Source: Hymenobacter sp. PAMC 26628
GTDB lineage: Bacteria; Bacteroidota; Bacteroidia; Cytophagales; Hymenobacteraceae
Reading direction: 5' to 3'
NCBI RefSeq assembly: GCF_001562275.1
Contig: NZ_CP014304.1
Span: 1,736,001 to 1,800,000, forward strand
Length of the DNA stretch: 64,000 nucleotides
Notes under the pieces: generated by a model
The model's database searches: none
What the model was told of the DNA's origin: nothing
Seen by the model: only the letters and a program-made list of their open reading frames with translations
Program-made: the position numbers and the translations under genes
Part shown: positions 33,549 through 40,749 of the stretch, piece by piece
Layout of the letters: each line of letters opens with the position of its first letter
Numbering within the stretch: position 1 is the first letter of the stretch

Positions 33549-33983
33549 ATGCAAATTAGCAGTCGTTTCTCCGTAGCCGTGCACGTGCTTTCGCTCCTGG
33601 CAAGCCAGGGCCCCGCCGTGCTGCTTACCTCGGAGCGCATGGCCGGCAGCGTGAACACCAACCCGGTGGTCATCCGCCGCATCTTGGGCCAGCTCAAAAA
33701 AGCGGGGCTGGTGGAGGTGCGGGCGGCGGCAGGCGGTACATTTCTGCGGCGTGCGCCGGCCAGCATTTCGCTGCTCGACGTGTACCAGGCCGTTGAAGTG
33801 GTGGCCGAAGGCAAGCTGTTCCACGTGCATGCCTCGCCCAACCCGCGGTGCGCCGTGGGGCGCAACATTCAGGCTGCGCTGGACGCGACGCTGGCGCGCG
33901 CCCAAACGGCCCTGGAGCGGGAGCTGGCCCGCGTGACATTGGCCCAGGTAGTGACCGATCTGGCATTGCCGGCTGGCAGTTGA
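33549..33983 (+). CDS. Rrf2-family transcriptional regulator
   Basis: This 144-residue winged-helix regulator starts at MQISSRFSVAVHVLSLLA. The helix-turn-helix segment reads SERMAGSVNTNPVVIRRILGQLKKAGLVEV, followed by the wing AAGGTFLRRAP and the helix SISLLDVYQAVE. The Cys-rich Fe-S loop of IscR/NsrR is missing: only one Cys (PNPRCAVGRNIQ) is present. It therefore resembles the YwnA/CymR-like redox or ligand-sensing group. A palindrome in the next gap is a good operator candidate. Confidence 0.9.
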   Translation: MQISSRFSVAVHVLSLLASQGPAVLLTSERMAGSVNTNPVVIRRILGQLKKAGLVEVRAAAGGTFLRRAPASISLLDVYQAVEVVAEGKLFHVHASPNPRCAVGRNIQAALDATLARAQTALERELARVTLAQVVTDLALPAGS

Positions 33984-33999
33984 TTTTTTTTGATACTCA

Positions 34000-34020
34000 T
34001 TGTAACAACTGTGGTTACAA
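34000..34020. promoter_or_regulatory. Candidate Rrf2 operator (TTGTAAC-N7-GTTACAA)
   Basis: A perfect 7-7-7 palindrome, TTGTAAC (34000-34006), AACTGTG, GTTACAA (34014-34020), lies 16 nt after the Rrf2 stop codon. It is 15 nt upstream of the -7 box of the next gene, so it covers the -33 region. Repression of the downstream gene by the upstream Rrf2 protein is inferred. Confidence 0.7.
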
Positions 34021-34035
34021 CCTGTTTAACGCATT

Positions 34036-34043
34036 TAACTTTG
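34036..34043 (+). promoter_or_regulatory. -7 box (TAACTTTG) of the NAD(P)-binding gene
   Basis: TAACTTTG fits TAnnTTTG and lies 63 nt before the ATG at 34107. The region where the -33 element should be is covered by the palindrome at 34000-34020. Confidence 0.6.
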
Positions 34044-34106
34044 CCAACAGCGCTGGTGCGTGGGCCCGTGCTGCGCTCAAATCATTCACCCAATCAATTG
34101 AAGGCC

Positions 34107-34757
34107 ATGAAAATTGCTCTTATCGGCGCTACCGGTTTTGTAGGCTCCAACTTGCTGCGCGAAGCCCTGATGCGCGGCCACCAAGTAACCGCCATCGTAC
34201 GCAGCCCCGCCAAGCTTACCGTAGCCCACGACCACCTGACCGTGGTGCAGGGCGACGTGACCCACGTGGGGGCCCTGGCCGCGCAGCTGGCTGGCCACGA
34301 CGTGGTGCTGAGCGCCTTCAACCCGGGCTGGGACAATCCCAACATCTACGCCGATTCGCTGGCGGGCTCGAAGGACATCGAAACGGCGGCCGAGCAATCG
34401 GGGGTGCCGCGCCTGGTGGTGATTGGCGGGGCCGGCAGCCTTTTCATCGACGGCCAGCAGCTGGTGGATGGGCCCCAGTTCCCGGCCGAAATAAAGGCGG
34501 GCGCTACCGCGGCCCGCGACTACTTGAACGTGCTGAAACAGAACACCACGCTCGACTGGACGTTCTTCAGCCCCGCCATCGAAATGCACCAGGGCATCGA
34601 CACCGGCCGCACCGGCCACTACCGCCTGGGCACCGACAGCCCGGTGTTTGACGCTAGCGGCCGCAGCGTGCTCTCGGGCGAAGACCTGGCCGTGGCGGTG
34701 CTGGACGAGGTGGAACAGCCCAAATTCAGCAAGCAGCGCTTCACGGCCGCCTATTAG
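34107..34757 (+). CDS. NAD(P)-binding oxidoreductase, NmrA/YwnB-like
   Basis: This 216-residue atypical SDR starts at MKIALIGATGFVGSNLLREA, whose GATGFVG is the Rossmann motif. It continues with VTAIVRSPAKL and VVIGGAGSLF. Such proteins reduce or bind NAD(P)H; many sit beside Rrf2 or MarR regulators and respond to oxidative or electrophile stress. The upstream Rrf2 gene and the palindrome between them make it the likely regulated target. A terminator follows. Confidence 0.9.
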   Translation: MKIALIGATGFVGSNLLREALMRGHQVTAIVRSPAKLTVAHDHLTVVQGDVTHVGALAAQLAGHDVVLSAFNPGWDNPNIYADSLAGSKDIETAAEQSGVPRLVVIGGAGSLFIDGQQLVDGPQFPAEIKAGATAARDYLNVLKQNTTLDWTFFSPAIEMHQGIDTGRTGHYRLGTDSPVFDASGRSVLSGEDLAVAVLDEVEQPKFSKQRFTAAY

Positions 34758-34778
34758 GGTGCCCTGGCTGTGCGCGCA

Positions 34779-34814
34779 AAAAAGCCCCGCCGATGCAAAT
34801 CGGCGGGGCTTTTT
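34779..34814. terminator. Bidirectional terminator between the NmrA-like and M14 genes
   Basis: A 16-bp stem (34779-34794 with 34799-34814; core AGCCCCGCCGAT) has a GCAA tetraloop, with A-run and T-run ends. It serves the convergent genes on both sides. Confidence 0.92.
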
Positions 34815-34834
34815 GTTGGCGTAGGGCCCCGGGA

Positions 34835-37441
34835 CTACTGCCCGACCAGGAACACGGCGTTGCCGAACAGCAGCTTGCCGCTCTGCCAGAAGGCGCGGAA
34901 CAGCGGGTTGTCGCCGAGGTAGATGACCTGGCCGCGGCCGAGGTCCTGCTCGCCCAGTACTAGCGTATCCACCAGCTCCTTGCGGGCCTTGGTGCCGGCG
35001 TAGCCCGAGTAGTAGCCGTCCTTCTTGATGACACCCACGTTCCAGCCGCCCTTGCTTAGGAAGCGGTAGCTGAGCGGCGTGCGAATGAGGGCCGAATAGG
35101 TGCCGCCGTAGCCAAAAGCCAGCGGGTGCGTGTTGTCGAGCTGCACGCGGTAGATGGTACCCAGGGCCTGGTCCTCCGTGCTTTCGCGGTCGGCGTTGCC
35201 GTAGCGGCGCAGCGGCAGGTAGGGGTTGGCCTTTTCCTCCTTCTTGAGGGCCACGGAGTCGGCGGCCTTGGCTTTCAGCAGGAAATCCTTCTTGTTGGCC
35301 AGGAATTTCATGCCGCCTTCCATGGCGATGAGCTTGCCGCCGCCGCGCACCCAGGCCTTGAGGCTTTCCAGGGCCTTGTCGGGGTAGATGTCGGCGTAGC
35401 TGCCGTCGGGCAGGATCAGGACGTCGATTTTGGCCATGTTCACCCGGCTCAGGTAATCGGTGCCGAGCACCGTGATGGGGTAGCCGAGCTGCTGCTCGAA
35501 GAAGTGCCACACCTCGCCAAAGGCCGTGGCGTCGATGCCGGGGCCCGCCACCACGGCCACCACGGGCTGCTTCACGAAGTGCACCGTGCCCGAGCCCAGG
35601 TCGCGCCCGGTGGTCGAGAAGCCCGTTTTCACGGCCTGCACCACCGTGCCCGCCGAGTCGGCCTGGGCCCGCACGATCTGGTCAAATTTGGGCCCCAGGG
35701 CCTCGTTGCCGGTGCGGGTGATGATGAGCGTGCCGGGCGCGTACTTCTGCCCCTCGGCCTCAAAATCCTTTTCGGCGAAGCGCACTTTCACCTTCTGCTG
35801 AAGCAGTTGGCTGAGGAAGCGCACGTCCTGCAAGTTGTTCCAGCGGGCGAGGTAGGCGTAGGGCTTGTCGGTGGGGGCGGCGGCGCTGCCCTTCACCACG
35901 GCCGGGGTGGGCGTGGGGCCCGAGGCGTCGAGGCGCTGGGCCAGGGCGTAGGCCTTCACCCCAAACGAGTAGGGCAGGGCCCACGACGTGATGTCGTAGG
36001 TGAGCGAATCTTCCAGCTGCGGGCGCGGCTCGAACAGCACTTTTACGAGCGTCGATTTGGGCTGGTACATGCTCACGAGTACGTCGTGGGGCGCAATTTC
36101 CACGTCCTCGGTTTTGCCGGAGGCGTAGTTGTAGCCGCGGGTGCGCAGCTTCTTGGGCGCGAAGCCGTAGCTGATTTGCTGGCGCTCCAGGTACTGGGTC
36201 AGCATTTTCAGCTGTCCGGGGTCGTTGCCGGAGGCCAGCACGAAGGTTTTGTAGGGGCCCCGGGGCTTGGTTTTGGCGTCGGTGAAGTAGGCCTGGAACT
36301 CGCGCAGCAGGTCGTCGTGGCGCTCGGACGTGGCCTGGAGGGTGGCGCGGCTGGCGGCGTGGTGGTGGGCAATGCGCTGGGCCAGCGTGAGGGTATCGCC
36401 GTCGGCGCGGCCATATGCGGTGCCGGTTTGGCCGCCTTGCTCGTAGGTCATGCCGATGGCGCCGTTGAAGCTGGGCCAGGTGTCGCCGTAGGTGGGGGCG
36501 AACAAATCGTAGGTTTCGCGGGTGAAGTACAGCCAGTTGTTCTTGTCGAACACGGCCCGGTTGTAGTCGCCGATGATGCCCTGGAACTTGCGCTGCCAGG
36601 GCGTGATGTCGGCGTGGTAGGGCTTGGCGGCCGGCGAGAAGTAGTACGAGCTGTTGGGGCCCATCTCGTGGAAATCGGCGTGCACCTGCGGCAGCCACTG
36701 GTTATACAGCACGATGCGCTGGCGGCTTTCCTGCTGGGTTTGCCAGGCCCAGTCACGGTTCAGGTCGAAGTAGTAGTGGTTGTAGCGCCCGCCGGGCCAG
36801 GGGTTGCGGTTTTGCCAGGCGTCCGGCGAGGCGTTGGGCACTCGGTTGCGGGCGCTGTTGTTCCAGTTCACGTAGCGGTCGTGGCCGTCGGGGTTCACGC
36901 AGGGGTCAATCAGTACGACCGTATTCTTCAGCCAGCCCTGGATTTGCTGGTCCTGGAGGTTGGCCAGGTCGTAAAGCACCTGCATCACAGCTTCGGAGGA
37001 GCTGGCTTCGTTGCCGTGCACGTTGTAGCTCATCCAGCACACGGCCGGCATTTGGCGGCTGGCGGTGCCGCTTTCGAGGCTGGCCAGCCGGCGGCCGTTG
37101 TGCTGAATGGCATCGAGCTGGCCGAAGTTTTCGGCACTGGCAATCTCGATGACCTCCAGGGTCCGCTTCTCGTAGGTTTTGCCGTAGGGCACCACTTTCA
37201 TGCGGCCGGGCGAGTGCGCCACCACGTGGGCAGCGTAGCGCAGCACCTCGGCCTGGGGCGTGAACTGGCTGCCCAGTGGGTAGCCCAGGAACTGATCGGG
37301 GGTGAGCAGGGGCCCCGCGGCGTCGGCCGGGGCGGTTTGGGCGGCGCTGGCCAGGGGCAAGGCCAGGCCCAGCAGCAGCCCGCGGCCGGCGCCGCGCAGG
37401 GCGCGCATCGCCGCTTGCCCGCGCAAGAGTAGAGAAACCAT
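34835..37441 (-). CDS. Secreted M14-family zinc carboxypeptidase
   Basis: This exported protein of about 868 residues has its start placed at MVSLLLRGQAAMRALRG (a second candidate is MRALRGAGRG, 11 codons later), giving a signal peptide ending at LASAAQ. The M14 zinc and substrate motifs are SYNVHGNEASSSEAVMQVL (HxxE), VNWNNSARNRVPN, QVHADFHEMGPNS (His ligand) and the catalytic Glu in TYEQGGQTGTA. The C-terminal 350 residues are an added domain, with a class I glutamine amidotransferase-like stretch (VLILPDGSYADIYP). It is divergent from the S9 peptidase gene. Confidence 0.9.
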   Translation of the reverse strand: MVSLLLRGQAAMRALRGAGRGLLLGLALPLASAAQTAPADAAGPLLTPDQFLGYPLGSQFTPQAEVLRYAAHVVAHSPGRMKVVPYGKTYEKRTLEVIEIASAENFGQLDAIQHNGRRLASLESGTASRQMPAVCWMSYNVHGNEASSSEAVMQVLYDLANLQDQQIQGWLKNTVVLIDPCVNPDGHDRYVNWNNSARNRVPNASPDAWQNRNPWPGGRYNHYYFDLNRDWAWQTQQESRQRIVLYNQWLPQVHADFHEMGPNSSYYFSPAAKPYHADITPWQRKFQGIIGDYNRAVFDKNNWLYFTRETYDLFAPTYGDTWPSFNGAIGMTYEQGGQTGTAYGRADGDTLTLAQRIAHHHAASRATLQATSERHDDLLREFQAYFTDAKTKPRGPYKTFVLASGNDPGQLKMLTQYLERQQISYGFAPKKLRTRGYNYASGKTEDVEIAPHDVLVSMYQPKSTLVKVLFEPRPQLEDSLTYDITSWALPYSFGVKAYALAQRLDASGPTPTPAVVKGSAAAPTDKPYAYLARWNNLQDVRFLSQLLQQKVKVRFAEKDFEAEGQKYAPGTLIITRTGNEALGPKFDQIVRAQADSAGTVVQAVKTGFSTTGRDLGSGTVHFVKQPVVAVVAGPGIDATAFGEVWHFFEQQLGYPITVLGTDYLSRVNMAKIDVLILPDGSYADIYPDKALESLKAWVRGGGKLIAMEGGMKFLANKKDFLLKAKAADSVALKKEEKANPYLPLRRYGNADRESTEDQALGTIYRVQLDNTHPLAFGYGGTYSALIRTPLSYRFLSKGGWNVGVIKKDGYYSGYAGTKARKELVDTLVLGEQDLGRGQVIYLGDNPLFRAFWQSGKLLFGNAVFLVGQ

Positions 37442-37719
37442 CAAATTGAAAAGAAATAGAAGGGTCGGGGCGAGGCAAGGACGAGCCTGCCGCCGGCAAA
37501 GATGCAGGGTGGCCGCCGGGTAGCCGCACGCTTTAGCCTTTTGCCACGGAAAAACCAGGATTTTTCCAGAAGACGCAGGGTGGTCTTTTAGGGCCCCAGC
37601 CGGCAAACGCACTATTTTTTGCAACTTGGGGGCCCAAACCAACCGGGCACGGCTGCCCGTGCGGCGGCCGCAGAGCCTCCCGGCCCGGGCCTTCGGAGCT
37701 TTTAGTAATCCTACTTCCT

Positions 37720-39774
37720 ATGAAGAACGTGCTACCCTTGCTGGCCGCCCTGGCCTTGCCACCACTGGCCGCCGGGGCCCAAACCGCCCCCGCGCCGCGC
37801 CCCTTGAGCCTGCGCGACCTGGCCCAGATGCGCGACGTGGCCGACCCCAACCTGTCGCCCGACGGGGCCTGGGTGGCCTACACCGTGGCCCGCGTGGACA
37901 CGGCCACCGACAAGCGCGACGCCGACATCTGGATGGCCCGCACCGACGGCAGCCAGAACCTGCGCGTCACCACCAACCCGGCCAGCGAAAGCAAGCCCCG
38001 CTTCAGCCCCGACGGCAAGTACCTGAGCTTCGTGTCGAGCCGCGGCGAGGACGACGGCGGCAATGCCCAGCTCTGGCTGCTGAACCGCGCCGGCGGCGAG
38101 GCCGAGAAAGTCACCAAGCTGAAAGGCAGCGTGTCGGACTACGTGTGGAGCCCCGACGGCCAGCGCATCGCCATGATCCTCAAGGACGCCGACCCCGACT
38201 CGCTCACCGCCGCCCAGAAAGCCAAGAAGAAAACCGCGCCCCCCATCGTCATCGACCGCTTCCAGTTCAAGCAGGACGTGGACGGCTACCTGAACAAACA
38301 GCGCCAGCACCTGTACGTGTTCGACGTGGCCACGCGCCGGCTCGTGTGCCTCACCCCGGGGCCCTACGACGAGCACCTGCCCGCCTGGAGCCCCGACGGC
38401 AAGCAGCTGGCCTTCAGCAGCAAGCGCGGCCCCGACCCCGACCGCCACGACAACTACGACCTGTTCCTGATTGACGCCCAAGCCGGGGCCCCCGCCCGGC
38501 CGCTGCTCGCCACCGACGTGCCCGAGAGCGCGCCCAACTACGGCAGCCGCCCCGCCTGGAGCCCCGACGGCCGGCATATTGCCTTCGTGCAAGGGGGGCC
38601 CAAGGAGCAGCTCGTATACGCCCTGCACCAGCTCATGGTGGTGGACGTGGCCGGGGGCCCCGCCCGCCCCCTCACCGCCGGCCTCGACCGCAACACCACC
38701 CAGCCCGAGTGGGTCCCCGACGGCAAAAGCGTCTATTTCCTGCTCGAAGACGACCGCGCCGAATCGCTGATGCGGGTGCCGGCCGCCGGTGGCAAACCCG
38801 AGAAAGTGCTGGCGGGGGCCCGCCAGGTGGGCGGCTTCGCCCTGGCCAGCAAAGGACAGCTCGTGGTGCTCAGCAGCCAGCCCCAGCAGCCCACCGAGGT
38901 GTTTGCGCTGAATAAGAAGGGGGGGCTGAAGCCACTTTCCAAACAGAACGACGCCTGGCTGAAGGGCGTCACGCTCGGTGCCGTCGAGCCCATCCAGGCC
39001 AAAAGCAAGGACGGCACGCTGGTGAGCGGCTTCACCATCAAGCCGGTGGGCTACCAGGCGGGCCGCAAGTACCCGGCCATCTTGCGCATCCACGGGGGCC
39101 CCGTGGCGCAGTTCGGCTACGGCTTTGCGTTTGAGTGGCAATACTTTGCCGCCAACGGCTACGCCGTGGTGGTGGCCAACCCGCGCGGCAGCTCGGGCCG
39201 GGGCCTGGAGTACAGCAAGGCCATTTTTGCCGATTGGGGCAACAAGGACACCGACGACGTGCTGGCCGTGGTGGACTACGCCGTGGCGCAAGGCCTGGCC
39301 GACCCCGACCGTCTCGGCGTGGGCGGCTGGAGCTACGGCGGCATCATGACCGACCAAGTCATTGCCCGCGACCAGCGCTTCAAGGCCGCCGTGAGCGGGG
39401 CCAGCATCGGCAACGTGCTGGCCGGCTACGGCACCGACCAGTACATCCGCGACTACGAAACCGAGCTGGGCACGCCCTGGAAAAATACCGACGTGTACCT
39501 GCGCGTCTCGTACCCGTTCTTCCACGCCGACCAAATCAAAACCCCCACGCTCTTCGTGTGCGGCGAGAAGGATTTCAACGTGCCCCTGCTCAACACCGAG
39601 CAAATGTACCAAGCCCTCAAAAGCCTGAACGTGCCCACCCAGCTCGTCATCTACCCCGGCCAGTTCCACGGCGTCACCACGCCCAGCTACGTGAAGGACC
39701 GCTACGTGCGCTACTTGAACTGGTACAACAAGTACCTGATGCCCAAGGGCACGGCCACAGCCTCCGGGCAGTAG
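37720..39774 (+). CDS. Secreted S9-family prolyl oligopeptidase-type peptidase
   Basis: This 684-residue serine peptidase carries a signal peptide (MKNVLPLLAALALPPLAAGAQ). Residues about 40-400 form a beta-propeller with repeated Tol/WD-like blades (NLSPDGAWVAY, RFSPDGKYLSF, WSPDGKQLAFSS, WSPDGRHIAFV). The alpha/beta-hydrolase domain follows, with the nucleophile in GGWSYGGIMTD, the Asp in CGEKDFNVPL and the His in GQFHGVTTP. It probably degrades peptides outside the inner membrane. It is transcribed divergently from the M14 peptidase gene. Confidence 0.94.
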   Translation: MKNVLPLLAALALPPLAAGAQTAPAPRPLSLRDLAQMRDVADPNLSPDGAWVAYTVARVDTATDKRDADIWMARTDGSQNLRVTTNPASESKPRFSPDGKYLSFVSSRGEDDGGNAQLWLLNRAGGEAEKVTKLKGSVSDYVWSPDGQRIAMILKDADPDSLTAAQKAKKKTAPPIVIDRFQFKQDVDGYLNKQRQHLYVFDVATRRLVCLTPGPYDEHLPAWSPDGKQLAFSSKRGPDPDRHDNYDLFLIDAQAGAPARPLLATDVPESAPNYGSRPAWSPDGRHIAFVQGGPKEQLVYALHQLMVVDVAGGPARPLTAGLDRNTTQPEWVPDGKSVYFLLEDDRAESLMRVPAAGGKPEKVLAGARQVGGFALASKGQLVVLSSQPQQPTEVFALNKKGGLKPLSKQNDAWLKGVTLGAVEPIQAKSKDGTLVSGFTIKPVGYQAGRKYPAILRIHGGPVAQFGYGFAFEWQYFAANGYAVVVANPRGSSGRGLEYSKAIFADWGNKDTDDVLAVVDYAVAQGLADPDRLGVGGWSYGGIMTDQVIARDQRFKAAVSGASIGNVLAGYGTDQYIRDYETELGTPWKNTDVYLRVSYPFFHADQIKTPTLFVCGEKDFNVPLLNTEQMYQALKSLNVPTQLVIYPGQFHGVTTPSYVKDRYVRYLNWYNKYLMPKGTATASGQ

Positions 39775-39777
39775 TGA

Positions 39778-39812
39778 GGAGTAGCGCGAACGTAGTGGTT
39801 CGCGCCAAGGCA
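39778..39812. repeat. Short hairpin related to repeat family B
   Basis: AGGAGTAGCGCGAACGTAGT followed by GGTTCGCGCC forms a stem GCGCGAAC/GTTCGCGC just after the S9 stop. The AGTAGCG start is shared with the repeats at 49720-49790 and 50393-50482. Confidence 0.5.
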
Positions 39813-39873
39813 GTGCTTGACTGAACTCATGGCAGGCGCTGCTTGTAAGCACTATCTACTTGTATCTTGCATC

Positions 39874-40134
39874 ATGCGCCAAGTCATCCTCACCGTCCCC
39901 GACGAGTTTTACGCGCCCTTTATGAAACTGGTAAAGGCGCTGCCGTTCTCCATTAAAGCCAAGCCCATAGCCCCGCCCAAGCCCAAGCAATACACGCCCG
40001 CGCAGCAGGAGTGGATTGATGATTTCCGCGAGGCGCTCCACGAAGTGGAGTTGCACCAACAGGGAAAAATTAAATTGCAAACGCTTGACGAATATATACA
40101 TGAGCTTCGAAATAGTCCTGACCAAGAGCTTTAA
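39874..40134 (+). CDS. Antitoxin of a RelE-type pair
   Basis: This 86-residue protein starts at MRQVILTVPDEFYAPFMKLV. A short N-terminal beta strand plus helix is followed by a flexible Pro/Lys region (KAKPIAPPKPKQYTPAQQ) and an acidic helical C-terminus (EWIDDFREALHEVELHQQG). This layout is common for Bacteroidota antitoxins next to RelE-like genes. The toxin gene overlaps its end by 35 nt in another frame. The pair is AT-richer than its neighbours. Confidence 0.78.
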   Translation: MRQVILTVPDEFYAPFMKLVKALPFSIKAKPIAPPKPKQYTPAQQEWIDDFREALHEVELHQQGKIKLQTLDEYIHELRNSPDQEL

Positions 40135-40432
40135 GCGCACTGCCAAGCCTTTAGTCAAGCGATTTGCTTCATTTGAACAAGATTTAACTGCTTTTGGGGA
40201 AGAGCTTTTAGCTAATCCACAAGCTGGCGAACCGCTGGGCCGCGACTGTTATAAAGTGCGCGTCCGCATAGCGGCGAAAGGCAAAGGCAAGAGCGGCGGT
40301 GCCCGTGTAATTACTTGCGTCAAAATAATCGGTGAGCAAATATTCCTGCTCACGATTTATGATAAATCGGAGCAAGATTCTATTTCGGACAATGAGCGTG
40401 ATGACTTGTTGCGAGAGAATGATTTGCTGTAA
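40100..40432 (+). CDS. RelE/HigB-like toxin
   Basis: This 110-residue protein starts at MSFEIVLTKSFKRTAKPLVK. The RelE-superfamily features are an N-terminal helix pair, GRDCYKVRVRIAAKGKGKSGGARVITCV (beta strands with basic residues) and IFLLTIYDKSEQDSI before the last helix. The HigB-2/RelE group cleaves mRNA on the ribosome, which is known of the family and not shown here. It overlaps the antitoxin gene by 35 nt. A perfect palindromic terminator begins at its stop codon. Confidence 0.82.
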   Translation: MSFEIVLTKSFKRTAKPLVKRFASFEQDLTAFGEELLANPQAGEPLGRDCYKVRVRIAAKGKGKSGGARVITCVKIIGEQIFLLTIYDKSEQDSISDNERDDLLRENDLL

Positions 40433-40476
40433 AAACGAAAAAGCCCGCTGCAATTGCAGCGGGCTTTTTCGTTTTT
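40431..40476. terminator. Perfect 46-nt palindromic terminator of the toxin-antitoxin pair
   Basis: The arms at 40431-40453 and 40454-40476 are exact reverse complements (AAAAACGAAAAAGCCCGCTG...). The left arm begins inside the toxin stop codon and the right arm ends in TTTTT. It may terminate both strands. Confidence 0.9.
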
Positions 40477-40486
40477 ATTTAATTCC

Positions 40487-40728
40487 GTCATGCTAAGAGC
40501 CTGCGAAGCATCTTATCACGGTTGCACGGTTGCCGTTTCAATGCGGAAGCTGTTTAAAAAGCCCTTAGAACGTCATGCTGAGCTTGTCGAAGCATCTCTA
40601 CCGCTGACTAATTTATTAATTGCTGCTGCGGTAGAGATGCTTCGACAAGCTCAGCATGACGTTCAATTTTGAATTTCCTGACTTCCTAAACAGCTTTGTG
40701 ATAAGATGCTTCGCAAGCTCAGCATGAT
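40487..40728. repeat. Nested REP-like palindromes, family A
   Basis: The outer element has arms at 40487-40519 (GTCATGCTAAGAGCCTGCGA...TTATCAC) and 40698-40728. In its loop lies a second element with perfect 37-bp arms at 40568-40604 and 40628-40664 (core CGTCATGCTGAGCTTGTCGA) and a 23-nt loop. The outer element's AAGCTGTTTA/TAAACAGCTT segments flank the inner one, as if the inner copy had inserted into an existing hairpin. The region lies between the toxin terminator and the leuS stop. Confidence 0.88.
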
Positions 40729-40749
40729 AAACTGTGTAATAATTAATAA

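Noticed and set aside
35126-37432. 768-codon open frame on plus, opposite the M14 peptidase gene
   Set aside because: It is antisense to a gene with clear catalytic motifs; the His/Val/Gly-rich sequence has no domain and arises from high GC at third positions.
37732-39852. 706-codon open frame on minus, opposite the S9 peptidase gene
   Set aside because: It is a shadow of a well-supported gene; composition is low in complexity and no start signal or family motif is seen.
40487-40728. Possible CRISPR array
   Set aside because: The repeats are inverted, not direct, with only two nested elements and no regular spacers; no cas gene is nearby.
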